Shown here in pieces: positions 34,640 to 43,238 of a stretch of 64,000 bases of DNA. Source of the DNA: Variovorax sp. Root411 (GTDB lineage: Bacteria > Pseudomonadota > Gammaproteobacteria > Burkholderiales > Burkholderiaceae_C); the NCBI RefSeq assembly GCF_001425205.1, contig NZ_LMDW01000001.1:311928-375927 (forward strand), read 5' to 3'. The notes beneath the pieces are model-generated. The model ran no database searches and was not told where the DNA came from. It saw only the letters and a program-made list of their open reading frames with translations. Position numbers and translations under genes: made by a program. Numbering within the stretch: position 1 is the stretch's first letter; every line of letters starts with the position of its first letter.

Positions 34640-37600
34640 CTAGCGCGTGACACCGTCCACGTGCGTCAGCACGACACGGGTCGATCGACCCTCGGCAACG
34701 AGGGGCAGCAATCTTTCGATGGCGTGCAGCATGGAACCGTCGTGGGGCAGGGGCTCGGACGGGTAGTCGGCCCAGTCCAGCTTCAAATCCACGAGGGGGC
34801 GTATCGCCTCGGTCCGGGCCCAGAACATCGATCCGACCGGAAACACAGGGTGCCGTGGCAATGCGCCCAAACCTAGCCGAGGGGCCAGTGCTTCGGCATG
34901 CGACTTGTTGGCGCCCCAGTCGACAATGTGCGGCTCATCGGGAAAGACCAAACCGATGGAAGGATCCGCCGCCATCCGGCCCGTGATGATGTCGGTCATG
35001 GGGGCCTTGCCGCCCAGCAGGTTTTCCATGAGGAAACGGTGCCACGTGATGCCGGTGGCCGCGTCGGCGATGTCCAGGGACTTTTTGGTGTGGATGTGGC
35101 CGACGATGTCGTAGTTCTCAACCAGTTCCTCGCCGAAAGCCGTAAGGAAGGGGCCAAGGTCGCGGCCCACGTTCGGGACCACGCGAATCTGGACGACATT
35201 CCCGGTGTATGTGCGCGCAAGGGCGCGGGCGGCCTGGGCACCCTCCTCGTTGGGCACGCTGATGAAAAGGTCCGGACGAGCCCGATTCGTGCCGAGGCGC
35301 TTCAGGATCTCCTGCAGCAACTCGGGGTAGTAGCCGTGCAGGTGCAACGCCGTCCGAAGATCGCCCGGGGTCGCGACGGCCCGATCTCCGGAGCGGATGA
35401 GTTCGAAGTTCCAAGGCCCCTCGGGTTGCCCGGCTTGCAGATAGGCCGCCAGGGGATCGAGACGGTTCTTGCCGGCTTCGTTTTTCTCCAGATAGATGCC
35501 CGGATGAAATCCCGGGAAGAGCTTGCGCTTGTCGATGCCCGTGGCCCAGGAGCGCACGTAGTCATGGCGCACGATGTCGCCGAGTGACCTGTCATCCTGG
35601 GGCGCGCGCAGGAAGAAATCCGGCTTCAACAGGTCTGACTTCGCAATGATCTTCGAGGACTCGAGTTCGCGAGCCAGGCGATCCCCTGCGCTCGACGCCA
35701 GCTGCTCCAGCTTGTGGATGTAGGCAGCCATGTCGAATTGCTCGTCGGCGAGCCGTTTCAGGCGCGCGCCCAGATCGTTCCTGGCTTGCGGTGAGCGCGC
35801 CAGCTTCAGGATCAGCTCGGCCATGGCTGCCGTGTCGTGATAGGGCGCGACGCAGGGCTCGCCAAGACCGTTCTGCTCCAGGATGTCGGCGATGCCCGAT
35901 GCGTTGGCGAAGCAGACGACGGGCAGGCCATGCGTCATGGCGTCGATGGCGACATTGGGCAGCGGGTCCAGCCGAGAACTCAGCAGCAGGGCGCCGGCCA
36001 TGGCGTAGGCGTCGTCGATGGCGGGCGTTTCTGTCATGAAGAAGAACCGGGTTTCCAAGCCCGACCTGTGCAACTGTTCGGCCAGGTAGGACGAGTACCC
36101 GATGTCCTTCTCCGGGTCGTAGCCGTTGCCGATCCAGACAAAGCGGCAGACTTCTCCGCCCGGTGACCGGATTACCCGCGCGGCGCATTCCATGAACAGG
36201 TCCACGCCCTTTCTGTATTGGACGGACCCTGCGCCGATGATGACGAAGCCGTTCTTCTCCTTCAATTCGTCCGGGCGAAGATATTTCGTCACCCGCGCGC
36301 GCTCCGCCGCCTGCCTGGCTGGATCGATCTCGGCGGCCGGGGGCACGCAGCGCCCCTGCGGAAGAATGTGGCAATGGGTGTGGGCCAGCGCCGGAAGCTC
36401 GGAGATGGCGTTCTCGTAGGTGATCCTCGTCGAAAACACCGTTTCGCCCGCCCATCGCATCGCAAAGGGGAACGCATCGCGCGGCCTCGTATAGGCTGCG
36501 AATTCGTGGATCAGGCAGACCGCCGGGACTGAAGATTTCGTCAGGCCGCGAAGAACGACCCGCGATTCGATGCTGTTGACGATCGCGAACTCGAAACTGG
36601 TGTGGGCACAAAGCGCCGCGATGACGAAGTCGGCGTCCTGGGGCGCACCCCTGACGGCCTCGGGCCCCGCTACGGAAGTCGCGGCCCCGCAGAAATCAGC
36701 AACCAGTTCGCCGCCGCCCAGCAGCAGGACGACGACGTTGTAGCGCTTCTGCAATTCGCTTGCGATGTTCAAGCTCAGGATCGGAGCGCCCGTGCGTGAA
36801 GCCTCGTGGCTGACGACCAGCACCGAACGCCTGGTCGGGTCCACGGCGTGCGCGCCCTGCTGGATCCTGGGTTGGGGCCTCGCCGCGACCCGGCCTTCGG
36901 CGCGCCCATGGTTGATGAAATGCTCGTAGGGCGGCATGCCGGCATCGCGAATATCGGGATATCGGTGCAAGTAGTAGGCCTCGTCGAAGTCGGGATCGAC
37001 GAAAAGGGCCGAGGCGTCGGCGCTGGAAACTGATGCGCTCGCCATATTCAGGCTCAGGATCGGCGCGCCCGTGCGCGACGCCTCGTGGCTGACGACCAGC
37101 GTCGAACGCGTGGCCGGGTCCACGGCGTGCGTGCCCTGCTGGATCCCGGGTGGGGGCCTCGTCGCGACCCGGCCTTCGACGCGCCCGTGGTTGACGAAAT
37201 GCTCGTACGGCGGCACGCCGGCATTGCGAACGTCGGGATACCGTTGCAGGTAGAAAGCCTCGTCGAAGTCGGGGTCGACAACGAGAGCCGGGGCCTCTGC
37301 CCGGGAAGCTGGTGTGTCGGCCAGCACCGTCTGCTCGCGGTTGGTACTGTCGGCAACGGCCGGGGGGCGAGCGCCCAGCCGGCCTTCGGCGGCCCCGCTC
37401 AGGACGAAGTGCGAGTAGGGATCGACCCCTGCTTCGACCACATCCGGATAGCTTTCGAGATAGAAGGCCGCGTCGAAGTGCTCCCGGGCAGGGATGGCCG
37501 TTCCGTCGGGCGTCGCCATCGGGCGCGGCTCCGGCAAAGGGGGCATTGCGGGCGACGCCGCGGGTCGTTTCGCGAGCACGCGTTTGCCGCGGCGCGCCAG

Positions 37601-39304
37601 CTGGCCGAAAAAGCGCAGGGGGCGCGTTATGCGCCAGGACTGCGAGCTCCTCAGCGCATCGACCTCGACACCGCGCTGCGCAAGTTGCCGCTGAAGCTCC
37701 GCGGCGTCTTCGTCCTGCTTGGCCACTTGGTGGTGCAATGCGCCGAGCTGGTGAGCCAGCATGCCGATCCGGTGGTCGCGCGTCGCGACCCCGCCGTCCA
37801 GCGCGCTGACTTGCAGATCCAGCGCTTCGACCTGTTGATCCAGCGTTTCAACTTGTTGATCCAGCACGCAGACCTGTTGATCCAGCGTTTCGACCTGTTG
37901 ATCCAGCGCGCCGATCTGGCGATCCTTCTCGGCCATCTGCACATGGAGGTCGGCGATGAGCATGTTGCCGTCGACCAGCCGGCCATCGCGCTCGGCGATG
38001 TTCTTGCCGGCCTCGGCCAGCATGGCATTCCTGTCCAAGAGGGCCTGGGTCAGTTCTCTGATCTGGTCGTTGCGCCTGCCGGCCTCGGCGTCCCGTGCCT
38101 GTACCTCCCCCGTCAGTTGGACGATCGTGCCGTCGTGCGCGGAAAGCTTTCGGTCCAAGTCGAGGATCAACTGGTCGCGCTCGGCGACGCCGAGGTTGAA
38201 ATTCTTCAACTGCTCGGCGTCTGACGAGAGTTTCTCCTGTATCTCGCCGATCTGCCGGCTGCGCTCCGCAGCAAGCTTGTTCAGCTCGGACAATTCCTCC
38301 AGCGAGAAAACGTCGTGACGGCCCGTCAATTCCATCAGGTTGCCGATGTCGAAATCGTAGGCGGCCTTGATGGATTTCGACCTGACAGGATCGATCAATG
38401 CCTCCTGGATCAGATTGAGCGAAAAAAGCTGTGCAAAAGGTCGAATCGCGACTTGCAGCGACGCCAGGCCCAGCGCAAACAGGATGTCGGTGTGATCTTC
38501 GCGATAGTATTTGCGTGCCTCGGGAAATATCTTGCACAGATCCTCGAAATTTTCGATCGACCGGTAATTGTCGAGCATCCTGTGGTACTCGTAGAAATTG
38601 CGGATGCGGGCCGTCCGGTAGTTTCCGCTGACATTGGCTTCGTTGTTTCGCACGCGAAAGCGTGTAAGCTTTTCCGGCAAAACGTGAATTTCATATTTCA
38701 TCAGAAGCCGGATCCACATATCGAAATCATCGATTTGCCACAACCACGGGCGGTAATAGCCGCACTCGTTGAAGCATTGCTTGCGGATCAATGCGCTCGG
38801 ATGGCACAAGGCGTTGCCGTGGTTGAAAAAATGGCGAAGCCATTCCTGCCGCGTGCGATTGGGCTGCGAAAATATTCCGCTGTAGAAATGCCCCTCGATG
38901 GGCAAGCTCTCTTCCGAAATCGCTCCGGCATCCGTGAATACGGCTCCAGTCTCCGGATGGGTGTCCAGGTAGGCGACCTGTTTGCTTAGTTTCTCCGGCT
39001 CCCATATGTCGTCGGAATGATGGACCGCGATGTATTCGCCCGACGCGACGTTGGAAATGACATCGATCACCCTTGACGTGATTTCGCCCTTCTTCGAATT
39101 GCGAATTGCCTTGATCCTGGGGTCGGTGTTGCTCTTGCTCTTGATGATCCACCAGGATTCATCGGTCGAAGCGTCATCTAGGATCAGGAGTTCGAAATCT
39201 CTGAATGTCTGGCTCAATACGCTGTCGATCGCTTCGCCAATGAACTGCGCGTGATTGAACGATGTGAGGAGAATGGAAATCTTGGGCATCGAAGCGGATG
39301 TCAT
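34640..39304 (-). CDS. Giant multi-domain glycosyltransferase (GT2, coiled coil, GT4, RgpF-like)
   Basis: A 1554-residue protein with no signal peptide. Residues 1-230 are a GT2 transferase (ISILLTSFNHAQFIGEAIDSVLSQTFRDFELLILDDASTD; AVHHSDDIWEPEKL; WQIDDFDMWIRLL). Residues about 320-560 form a coiled coil with perfect heptads near 460-502. Three FD-x-A-F/Y-YL-x2-YPDV...EGR modules follow (about 610, 680 and 770), the last two in a 93-residue tandem duplication. A GT4 domain follows at about 835-1180 (VVSHEASRTGAPILSLNIASEL; IIGAGSVQYRKGVDLF; SSRLDPLPNVAIDAMTHGLPVVCF). The C-terminus (about 1200-1554) resembles RgpF-type rhamnan synthesis proteins (NVGRDLGPFLTAFGEEL; GHIHTKKSLD). Multi-domain enzymes of this type assemble O-antigen or capsule glycans. 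The ATG overlaps the upstream stop (ATGA at 39301-39304). Confidence 0.85.
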   Translation of the reverse strand: MTSASMPKISILLTSFNHAQFIGEAIDSVLSQTFRDFELLILDDASTDESWWIIKSKSNTDPRIKAIRNSKKGEITSRVIDVISNVASGEYIAVHHSDDIWEPEKLSKQVAYLDTHPETGAVFTDAGAISEESLPIEGHFYSGIFSQPNRTRQEWLRHFFNHGNALCHPSALIRKQCFNECGYYRPWLWQIDDFDMWIRLLMKYEIHVLPEKLTRFRVRNNEANVSGNYRTARIRNFYEYHRMLDNYRSIENFEDLCKIFPEARKYYREDHTDILFALGLASLQVAIRPFAQLFSLNLIQEALIDPVRSKSIKAAYDFDIGNLMELTGRHDVFSLEELSELNKLAAERSRQIGEIQEKLSSDAEQLKNFNLGVAERDQLILDLDRKLSAHDGTIVQLTGEVQARDAEAGRRNDQIRELTQALLDRNAMLAEAGKNIAERDGRLVDGNMLIADLHVQMAEKDRQIGALDQQVETLDQQVCVLDQQVETLDQQVEALDLQVSALDGGVATRDHRIGMLAHQLGALHHQVAKQDEDAAELQRQLAQRGVEVDALRSSQSWRITRPLRFFGQLARRGKRVLAKRPAASPAMPPLPEPRPMATPDGTAIPAREHFDAAFYLESYPDVVEAGVDPYSHFVLSGAAEGRLGARPPAVADSTNREQTVLADTPASRAEAPALVVDPDFDEAFYLQRYPDVRNAGVPPYEHFVNHGRVEGRVATRPPPGIQQGTHAVDPATRSTLVVSHEASRTGAPILSLNMASASVSSADASALFVDPDFDEAYYLHRYPDIRDAGMPPYEHFINHGRAEGRVAARPQPRIQQGAHAVDPTRRSVLVVSHEASRTGAPILSLNIASELQKRYNVVVLLLGGGELVADFCGAATSVAGPEAVRGAPQDADFVIAALCAHTSFEFAIVNSIESRVVLRGLTKSSVPAVCLIHEFAAYTRPRDAFPFAMRWAGETVFSTRITYENAISELPALAHTHCHILPQGRCVPPAAEIDPARQAAERARVTKYLRPDELKEKNGFVIIGAGSVQYRKGVDLFMECAARVIRSPGGEVCRFVWIGNGYDPEKDIGYSSYLAEQLHRSGLETRFFFMTETPAIDDAYAMAGALLLSSRLDPLPNVAIDAMTHGLPVVCFANASGIADILEQNGLGEPCVAPYHDTAAMAELILKLARSPQARNDLGARLKRLADEQFDMAAYIHKLEQLASSAGDRLARELESSKIIAKSDLLKPDFFLRAPQDDRSLGDIVRHDYVRSWATGIDKRKLFPGFHPGIYLEKNEAGKNRLDPLAAYLQAGQPEGPWNFELIRSGDRAVATPGDLRTALHLHGYYPELLQEILKRLGTNRARPDLFISVPNEEGAQAARALARTYTGNVVQIRVVPNVGRDLGPFLTAFGEELVENYDIVGHIHTKKSLDIADAATGITWHRFLMENLLGGKAPMTDIITGRMAADPSIGLVFPDEPHIVDWGANKSHAEALAPRLGLGALPRHPVFPVGSMFWARTEAIRPLVDLKLDWADYPSEPLPHDGSMLHAIERLLPLVAEGRSTRVVLTHVDGVTR
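36763..37320 (-). repeat. 279-bp in-frame tandem duplication within the giant glycosyltransferase gene
   Basis: Two adjacent copies with exact period 279 bp (93 codons), roughly 36763-37041 and 37042-37320. For example, GCTCAGGA occurs at 36773-36780 and again at 37052-37059. Each copy encodes one YPDV...EGR module plus the opening of the GT4 domain (VVSHEASRTGAPILSLN). Copies still match over most of their length, so the duplication is fairly recent. Confidence 0.85.
37799..37924 (-). repeat. Six 21-bp tandem repeats encoding coiled-coil heptads
   Basis: Units start CAGCGC/CAGCGT/CAGCAC and end GATC at 37799, 37820, 37841, 37862, 37883 and 37904, all exactly 21 bases. They encode LDQQVET/LDQQVCV/LDQQVEA-like heptads of the coiled coil. 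Repeat-number change would keep the frame. Confidence 0.9.
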
Positions 39305-39987
39305 TTTTCAAGCAGAACATCGAATCGGTAATAGGACGTCACCATCGATGGTTTCTGGGGCACGATGGTGGCCTTGAAGCCCCGATCATTTGCAGTCGTG
39401 GAGATTTCCGGACGCAACCACCACTTGCCCATATGCGGGCGTCCTTCGCGTTCGCGGCTCTCGTAGAACGCGAGCTTTTCGGGCGTGTCATAGTAGATTT
39501 CGAGTTTTTCCCGATCCGGTATTCCACCGAAATAGATCAGCGAGCCGCTTTCGAGCCGGGTCATTTTTTCGAGCAACAGGCCGAGATCGCTCTTCGAAAA
39601 ATGCTGCAGCGATTCGTTCATCAGGATCTTCCTGGTTCCGGAGAAATATTTTTCATCCAGGTTCAAAACGTCGCCATGCGCGTATTCGATGTTGCTTGCA
39701 CTCGAATTCTTTTGGGCCACCTCGATGAGACCCTCCGACAAATCGACGCCCCATGCCTTGTCTACCAAGGGTGCAATGCGCTCGGTAATGACGCCGTTGC
39801 CACAGCACAGATCGATGAACAAGTCCTGCGACGTCAGTTTCAGGGCCTCGGCGGCGCTGCGGGCAATCAGTTCGACCTGATCGTCGGGAAGCGCCTGCCC
39901 GTTCAATGTTTTTCCGACCTGCTCCAGAAGCGAGCTGCCCGGTCTTCTACTCACTGTGTCGTAGAGGTTTTTCCAGTAGTCCTTCAT
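39301..39987 (-). CDS. SAM-dependent methyltransferase, class I
   Basis: A 228-residue soluble methyltransferase. It has motif I LFIDLCCGNGVITERI, the acidic end of strand 2 in WGVDLSEGLIEVAQ, a YAHGDVLNLDEKYF motif and DREKLEIYYDTPEK. The ATG at 39985-39987 is preceded by GGAG-type bases, and the protein opens MKDYWKNLYDTVSRRPGSSLLEQVGKTLNG. The stop overlaps the giant glycosyltransferase start, so the two are co-translated. The substrate is unknown; a sugar O- or N-methylation of the glycan made by its neighbour is the simplest idea. Confidence 0.8.
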   Translation of the reverse strand: MKDYWKNLYDTVSRRPGSSLLEQVGKTLNGQALPDDQVELIARSAAEALKLTSQDLFIDLCCGNGVITERIAPLVDKAWGVDLSEGLIEVAQKNSSASNIEYAHGDVLNLDEKYFSGTRKILMNESLQHFSKSDLGLLLEKMTRLESGSLIYFGGIPDREKLEIYYDTPEKLAFYESREREGRPHMGKWWLRPEISTTANDRGFKATIVPQKPSMVTSYYRFDVLLEK

Positions 39988-40096
39988 CTCAAGCTCCGCT
40001 GTATCTGAGTTCTGGTGATCCGGACGCCCTGGGCCGTGCACGACGTCCACGAAGTGCGCGATCGCCCGGTCCCCCGGCTGCGATCGTGCGGCGTGG

Positions 40097-40873
40097 CTAG
40101 CCTGCTGTTTCCGGTGCCTCGCGCGCAAGGTAGGTGTTGTTTTCGGACAGGTCGAAACGGCTCAGGGTGGGTTCCGCCAAGAGACGGCGGGTTCCTTCCA
40201 TCCCATTGAACATCATCACGTCGATGATCGAAAGGGCCGGCTCGAAAGGCGCGCTGCCCTGCCCATAGACCTCCGTGGGCGGGTGCAGTGCACTCAGGCC
40301 GATCTTGTGAGCCGCCAATTTCCTGGGGCTCTGCAGGGAGATGCCGTTGAGCGGATTGATGATCTCGGTCGCGCCCAACTGCAGCGCATGGGCCAGCGCC
40401 CAATCGCCCGGCTCGGCCACACCGGCGTAGTCGAATCCGTGTTCCGACGAGACGATGATCTCGCTGCGAATCGACAGCGCCTCGCACACCAAGCGAACCA
40501 CGCGGCAATTGAGCGCCCCGATGCTGTGTTCCCGGCTTCCCAGCAGGCAGGCTTCGACGAGTTCCATCGTCTCGGCGAAATGGGGCGCGGTGGATCTGTA
40601 GTGCGCGAGCTTGTTCAGAACCCTGTGTTGCCACTCTGCGTCTGGCGCGATCCGCACATCGTGGATCGTCGCCTCCATCGGATGCCTGGCGACAGGGACC
40701 TGGATGTACTGCCAGCCGCCGCCCTGCTTCAGAACGCGGTTGCGATTGACCCAGCCCTGCTTGATGTACTGGGCCTCGTCGAACAGCACGAAGCAGTCGA
40801 CCGCGCCGATGAGTTGCCAGTAACCCAGGTACGGGAAGAAGTAAGGCTGCATGCCCGCCATCCGCTTAGTCAT
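40097..40873 (-). CDS. wbqC: WbqC-family protein
   Basis: A 258-residue protein of the WbqC family, found in O-antigen and amino-sugar loci but without an established reaction. The signature is at the N-terminus: MQPYFFPYLGYWQLIGAVDCFVLFDEAQYIKQGWVNRNRVL, then GGWQYIQVPV, and later GATEIINPLNGISLQ. The ATG at 40871-40873 overlaps the aminotransferase stop (ATGA), so it is co-translated with it. The frame stays open upstream through the aminotransferase, but only this start gives the family N-terminus. About 110 noncoding bases separate it from the methyltransferase gene. Confidence 0.85.
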   Translation of the reverse strand: MTKRMAGMQPYFFPYLGYWQLIGAVDCFVLFDEAQYIKQGWVNRNRVLKQGGGWQYIQVPVARHPMEATIHDVRIAPDAEWQHRVLNKLAHYRSTAPHFAETMELVEACLLGSREHSIGALNCRVVRLVCEALSIRSEIIVSSEHGFDYAGVAEPGDWALAHALQLGATEIINPLNGISLQSPRKLAAHKIGLSALHPPTEVYGQGSAPFEPALSIIDVMMFNGMEGTRRLLAEPTLSRFDLSENNTYLAREAPETAG

Positions 40874-42060
40874 GGCCGTCGGCGTGCTGATGCAATCAGG
40901 CTCACGACGCGCTCGACCTGGTCGTCGCGCAATGCCGGGTGGATGGGAAGGCAGATCACTTGTGCGGCCGCTTCCGTGGCCACGGGCAGGTTCTCTTCGC
41001 GCGAGGACGCTAGCTGGCTGTACATCGGGAAGCTGCTGATCAGCGGATAAAAGTAGCGCCGCACGAGTACGCCGTTGTCGCGCAGCGCGTGGTACAGCGC
41101 GTCGCGGGTCATGGGGTATCCGGGGCGGACCAGGATCGGGAAGTAGGCGTGGTTGGCGAGCGCCTCGCCCGAGAACCCGACGCATTCGATGCCCTCGACG
41201 GCGCCCAGCATGTCGCGATAGCGCCGGTCGATTTCGCGCCTGCGGTCGATGGCCCGGTCGACGTCCTTGAGCTGCAGCAGGCCCAGCGCGGCGTTGAACT
41301 CGCTCATCTTGCCGTTGATGCCGGGCGTAACCACCGTGACGTCGTCGACGAAACCGAAGTTCTTGAGCTGGTCGACATAGAGCTTGGTCTGCGCGTCCGG
41401 CGACACGATGGCGCCGCCCTCGAAGGTGTTGAACACCTTGGTTGCATGGAAGCTCAGCACCGACAGGTCGCCGTGCTTCAGCAGGTTGCCTGCGGGCAGG
41501 CGCACGCCGAAGGCATGGGCCGCGTCGTAGATCACCTTCAGACCGTGCTTGTGCGCGATGCGTTCGATTGCCTCCACGTCGCAGGGATGGCCATAGCAGT
41601 GGATCGCCATGATGGCGGTGGTCGACGCAGTGATGGCCGCTTCGATGCGTTCGGGGTCGATGTTCAGCGTGTGGGGGTCGATGTCGACGAACTTGGGCGT
41701 GATGCGGTTCCACAGCAAGGCATGGGCCGTTGCGACGAAGGAGTAAGGGCTGGTGATCACTTCTCCCTGGATGTCCAGCGCTTGCAGGGCCGTGACCAGG
41801 CCGATCGTACAGTTCGTAAAGAGGGAGATGTGTTCGACACCCAGGTATTCGGTCAATGCCGTTTCGAAGCGCTGATGGAACGGGCCGCCGTTGGTCAGCA
41901 CCTTGCTGTCCCAGATCTCCTGAAGAGAGGGAAGCAGATCTTCGAGCGGCGGTAGCACCGGCTGCGTCACGAGGATGGGCTCGTGCGCAACGCTGCGAAT
42001 AGCGTCGCTGTCCGCACCCGGAGGGAGGCCAGCGCCCAGTTCCGAAGCCCTATTTCGCAT
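40870..42060 (-). CDS. DegT/DnrJ/EryC1 sugar aminotransferase
   Basis: A 396-residue PLP-dependent sugar aminotransferase. The family start HEPILVTQPVLPPLEDLLPSLQEIWDSKVLTNGGPFHQRFE begins about 27 residues in. Other motifs are FTNCTIGLVTALQAL (phosphate contacts), VIYDAAHAFGV with the PLP-pyridine Asp, and SFHATKVFNTFEGGAIV with the Schiff-base Lys208. The FHATKVFN form is typical of VioA/FdtB-like enzymes acting on dTDP- or UDP-4-keto or 3-keto sugars. The ATG at 42058-42060 overlaps the upstream methyltransferase gene by 11 bases. WbqC plus such an aminotransferase suggests synthesis of an N-substituted amino sugar. Confidence 0.85.
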   Translation of the reverse strand: MRNRASELGAGLPPGADSDAIRSVAHEPILVTQPVLPPLEDLLPSLQEIWDSKVLTNGGPFHQRFETALTEYLGVEHISLFTNCTIGLVTALQALDIQGEVITSPYSFVATAHALLWNRITPKFVDIDPHTLNIDPERIEAAITASTTAIMAIHCYGHPCDVEAIERIAHKHGLKVIYDAAHAFGVRLPAGNLLKHGDLSVLSFHATKVFNTFEGGAIVSPDAQTKLYVDQLKNFGFVDDVTVVTPGINGKMSEFNAALGLLQLKDVDRAIDRRREIDRRYRDMLGAVEGIECVGFSGEALANHAYFPILVRPGYPMTRDALYHALRDNGVLVRRYFYPLISSFPMYSQLASSREENLPVATEAAAQVICLPIHPALRDDQVERVVSLIASARRRP

Positions 42061-43198
42061 GGCAATGCAGGAGCGCCCAATGGCCTCTTCGCCGATGGTC
42101 GCTGCTGTGCGCCGCGAACGGGGTGACTTTGGAGAGCGCAAGTCCGCTGCGCTCGAGCAGTGCCCGGTACTCGTCCCGGCTGCGCTCCAACCCGCCCGTG
42201 AGCAGCAGCATCGAATAGTCGTTGGCCACCGTGGATGGGGAATCGAGTACCGACGCGGGCATCGTTTCCTCGATCAGGAGGAGTTCGCTGTTGCCGCGCA
42301 TGGCTCGGGCGCAGTGACGAAGGATCGATTCAGCCTGCGCGTCGTTCCAGTCGTGGATGATGTTGGAAAGGATATACATGTCGGCGCCGGCTGGATAGGG
42401 GCCGGAAAACAGGTCTCCTTCGACGAAGCCGACGCGCGAGGCCGACGCCGTGCCGGCGAGCTGTCGACGGGCCTGCGCGATGACTGTGGGCGTGTCGAAG
42501 ATCGTGCCTGAACTCCCCTTCGTGTTCGCCAGGATGGCCGACAGCAGTGCACCGGTACCGCCACCAAGATCGACGATGTGGCGGGCATTCGAGAAGTCGT
42601 GTGCGCCCAGCACCCCTGCAACGCGCGCCTCGACGGCCCGCCGCATGAGTCCGTTGAATGCCCGGCCAAGCTCGGGTTGTTGCGCCAGGTGATCGAAGAA
42701 GGGCATGCCAAAGACATGCTCGAACGCGGTTTCGCCCGTGCGCAGCGAATGGATGGCTGCGCTGGCCACTGGGTAGTTGACGGCTCCGATGTAGGCGATG
42801 CGCTCGCGCATGGATTGGGGATGGTCACTGCGCAGGAGTTGCCCGGCGTCGGACAGGCAGAAGGTCTCCGGGCCCACCTGCACCAAGAGATCGAGCACGA
42901 CCATCATTCGCAGAAATCGGTTGAGCGCGCGCACGTCGAGATGCAGTGACTGGCCGATCTCCTCGGCCGTGCAGTTCTTCTCGCCCATGAAGTCCGCTAT
43001 GCCGGCCTGCACGGCCGTATGGAGGATCTGGGTCATCGCGAAACCGCCAGCCATCCTCGACACGGCCTCGGCAGGCGATTCGCTCGCTGCGCGCACATGC
43101 TGCTGCGAAGGGTGATTCTCGACCAAGCCCTTGTTCTTGGTGCTGCTGGAGTCAACGATCATTTCAAGGCGAGCGCCTTCGACGGTGGTGGCTGGCAT
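42050..43198 (-). CDS. COMT-like O-methyltransferase
   Basis: A 382-residue SAM-dependent O-methyltransferase of the two-domain type usual for small-molecule substrates. An N-terminal winged-helix dimerisation domain (about residues 45-140, LHTAVQAGIADFMGEKNCTAEEIGQSLHLDVRALNRFLRMM) is followed by the catalytic domain. The latter has IVDLGGGTGALLSAIL (SAM motif I), GTIFDTPTVIAQARRQL, GFVEGDLF and ILSNIIHDWNDAQAESILRHC, which contains the catalytic His-Asp. These enzymes normally act on phenolic or polyketide hydroxyls, so it is out of place in a glycan operon. The start is uncertain within about 12 residues (a second Met at residue 13). Confidence 0.85.
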   Translation of the reverse strand: MPATTVEGARLEMIVDSSSTKNKGLVENHPSQQHVRAASESPAEAVSRMAGGFAMTQILHTAVQAGIADFMGEKNCTAEEIGQSLHLDVRALNRFLRMMVVLDLLVQVGPETFCLSDAGQLLRSDHPQSMRERIAYIGAVNYPVASAAIHSLRTGETAFEHVFGMPFFDHLAQQPELGRAFNGLMRRAVEARVAGVLGAHDFSNARHIVDLGGGTGALLSAILANTKGSSGTIFDTPTVIAQARRQLAGTASASRVGFVEGDLFSGPYPAGADMYILSNIIHDWNDAQAESILRHCARAMRGNSELLLIEETMPASVLDSPSTVANDYSMLLLTGGLERSRDEYRALLERSGLALSKVTPFAAHSSDHRRRGHWALLHCHAK

Positions 43199-43238
43199 AG
43201 AGGAATGACCGAGCGTCGCTCCATTGTTAGCGGCTCTT

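Noticed and set aside
40097-41713. A 538-residue reading of the WbqC gene with a long N-terminal extension.
   Set aside because: The extension is the out-of-frame complement of the aminotransferase gene and is Arg/Pro-rich; the family N-terminus begins at the ATG at 40873, which overlaps the aminotransferase stop.
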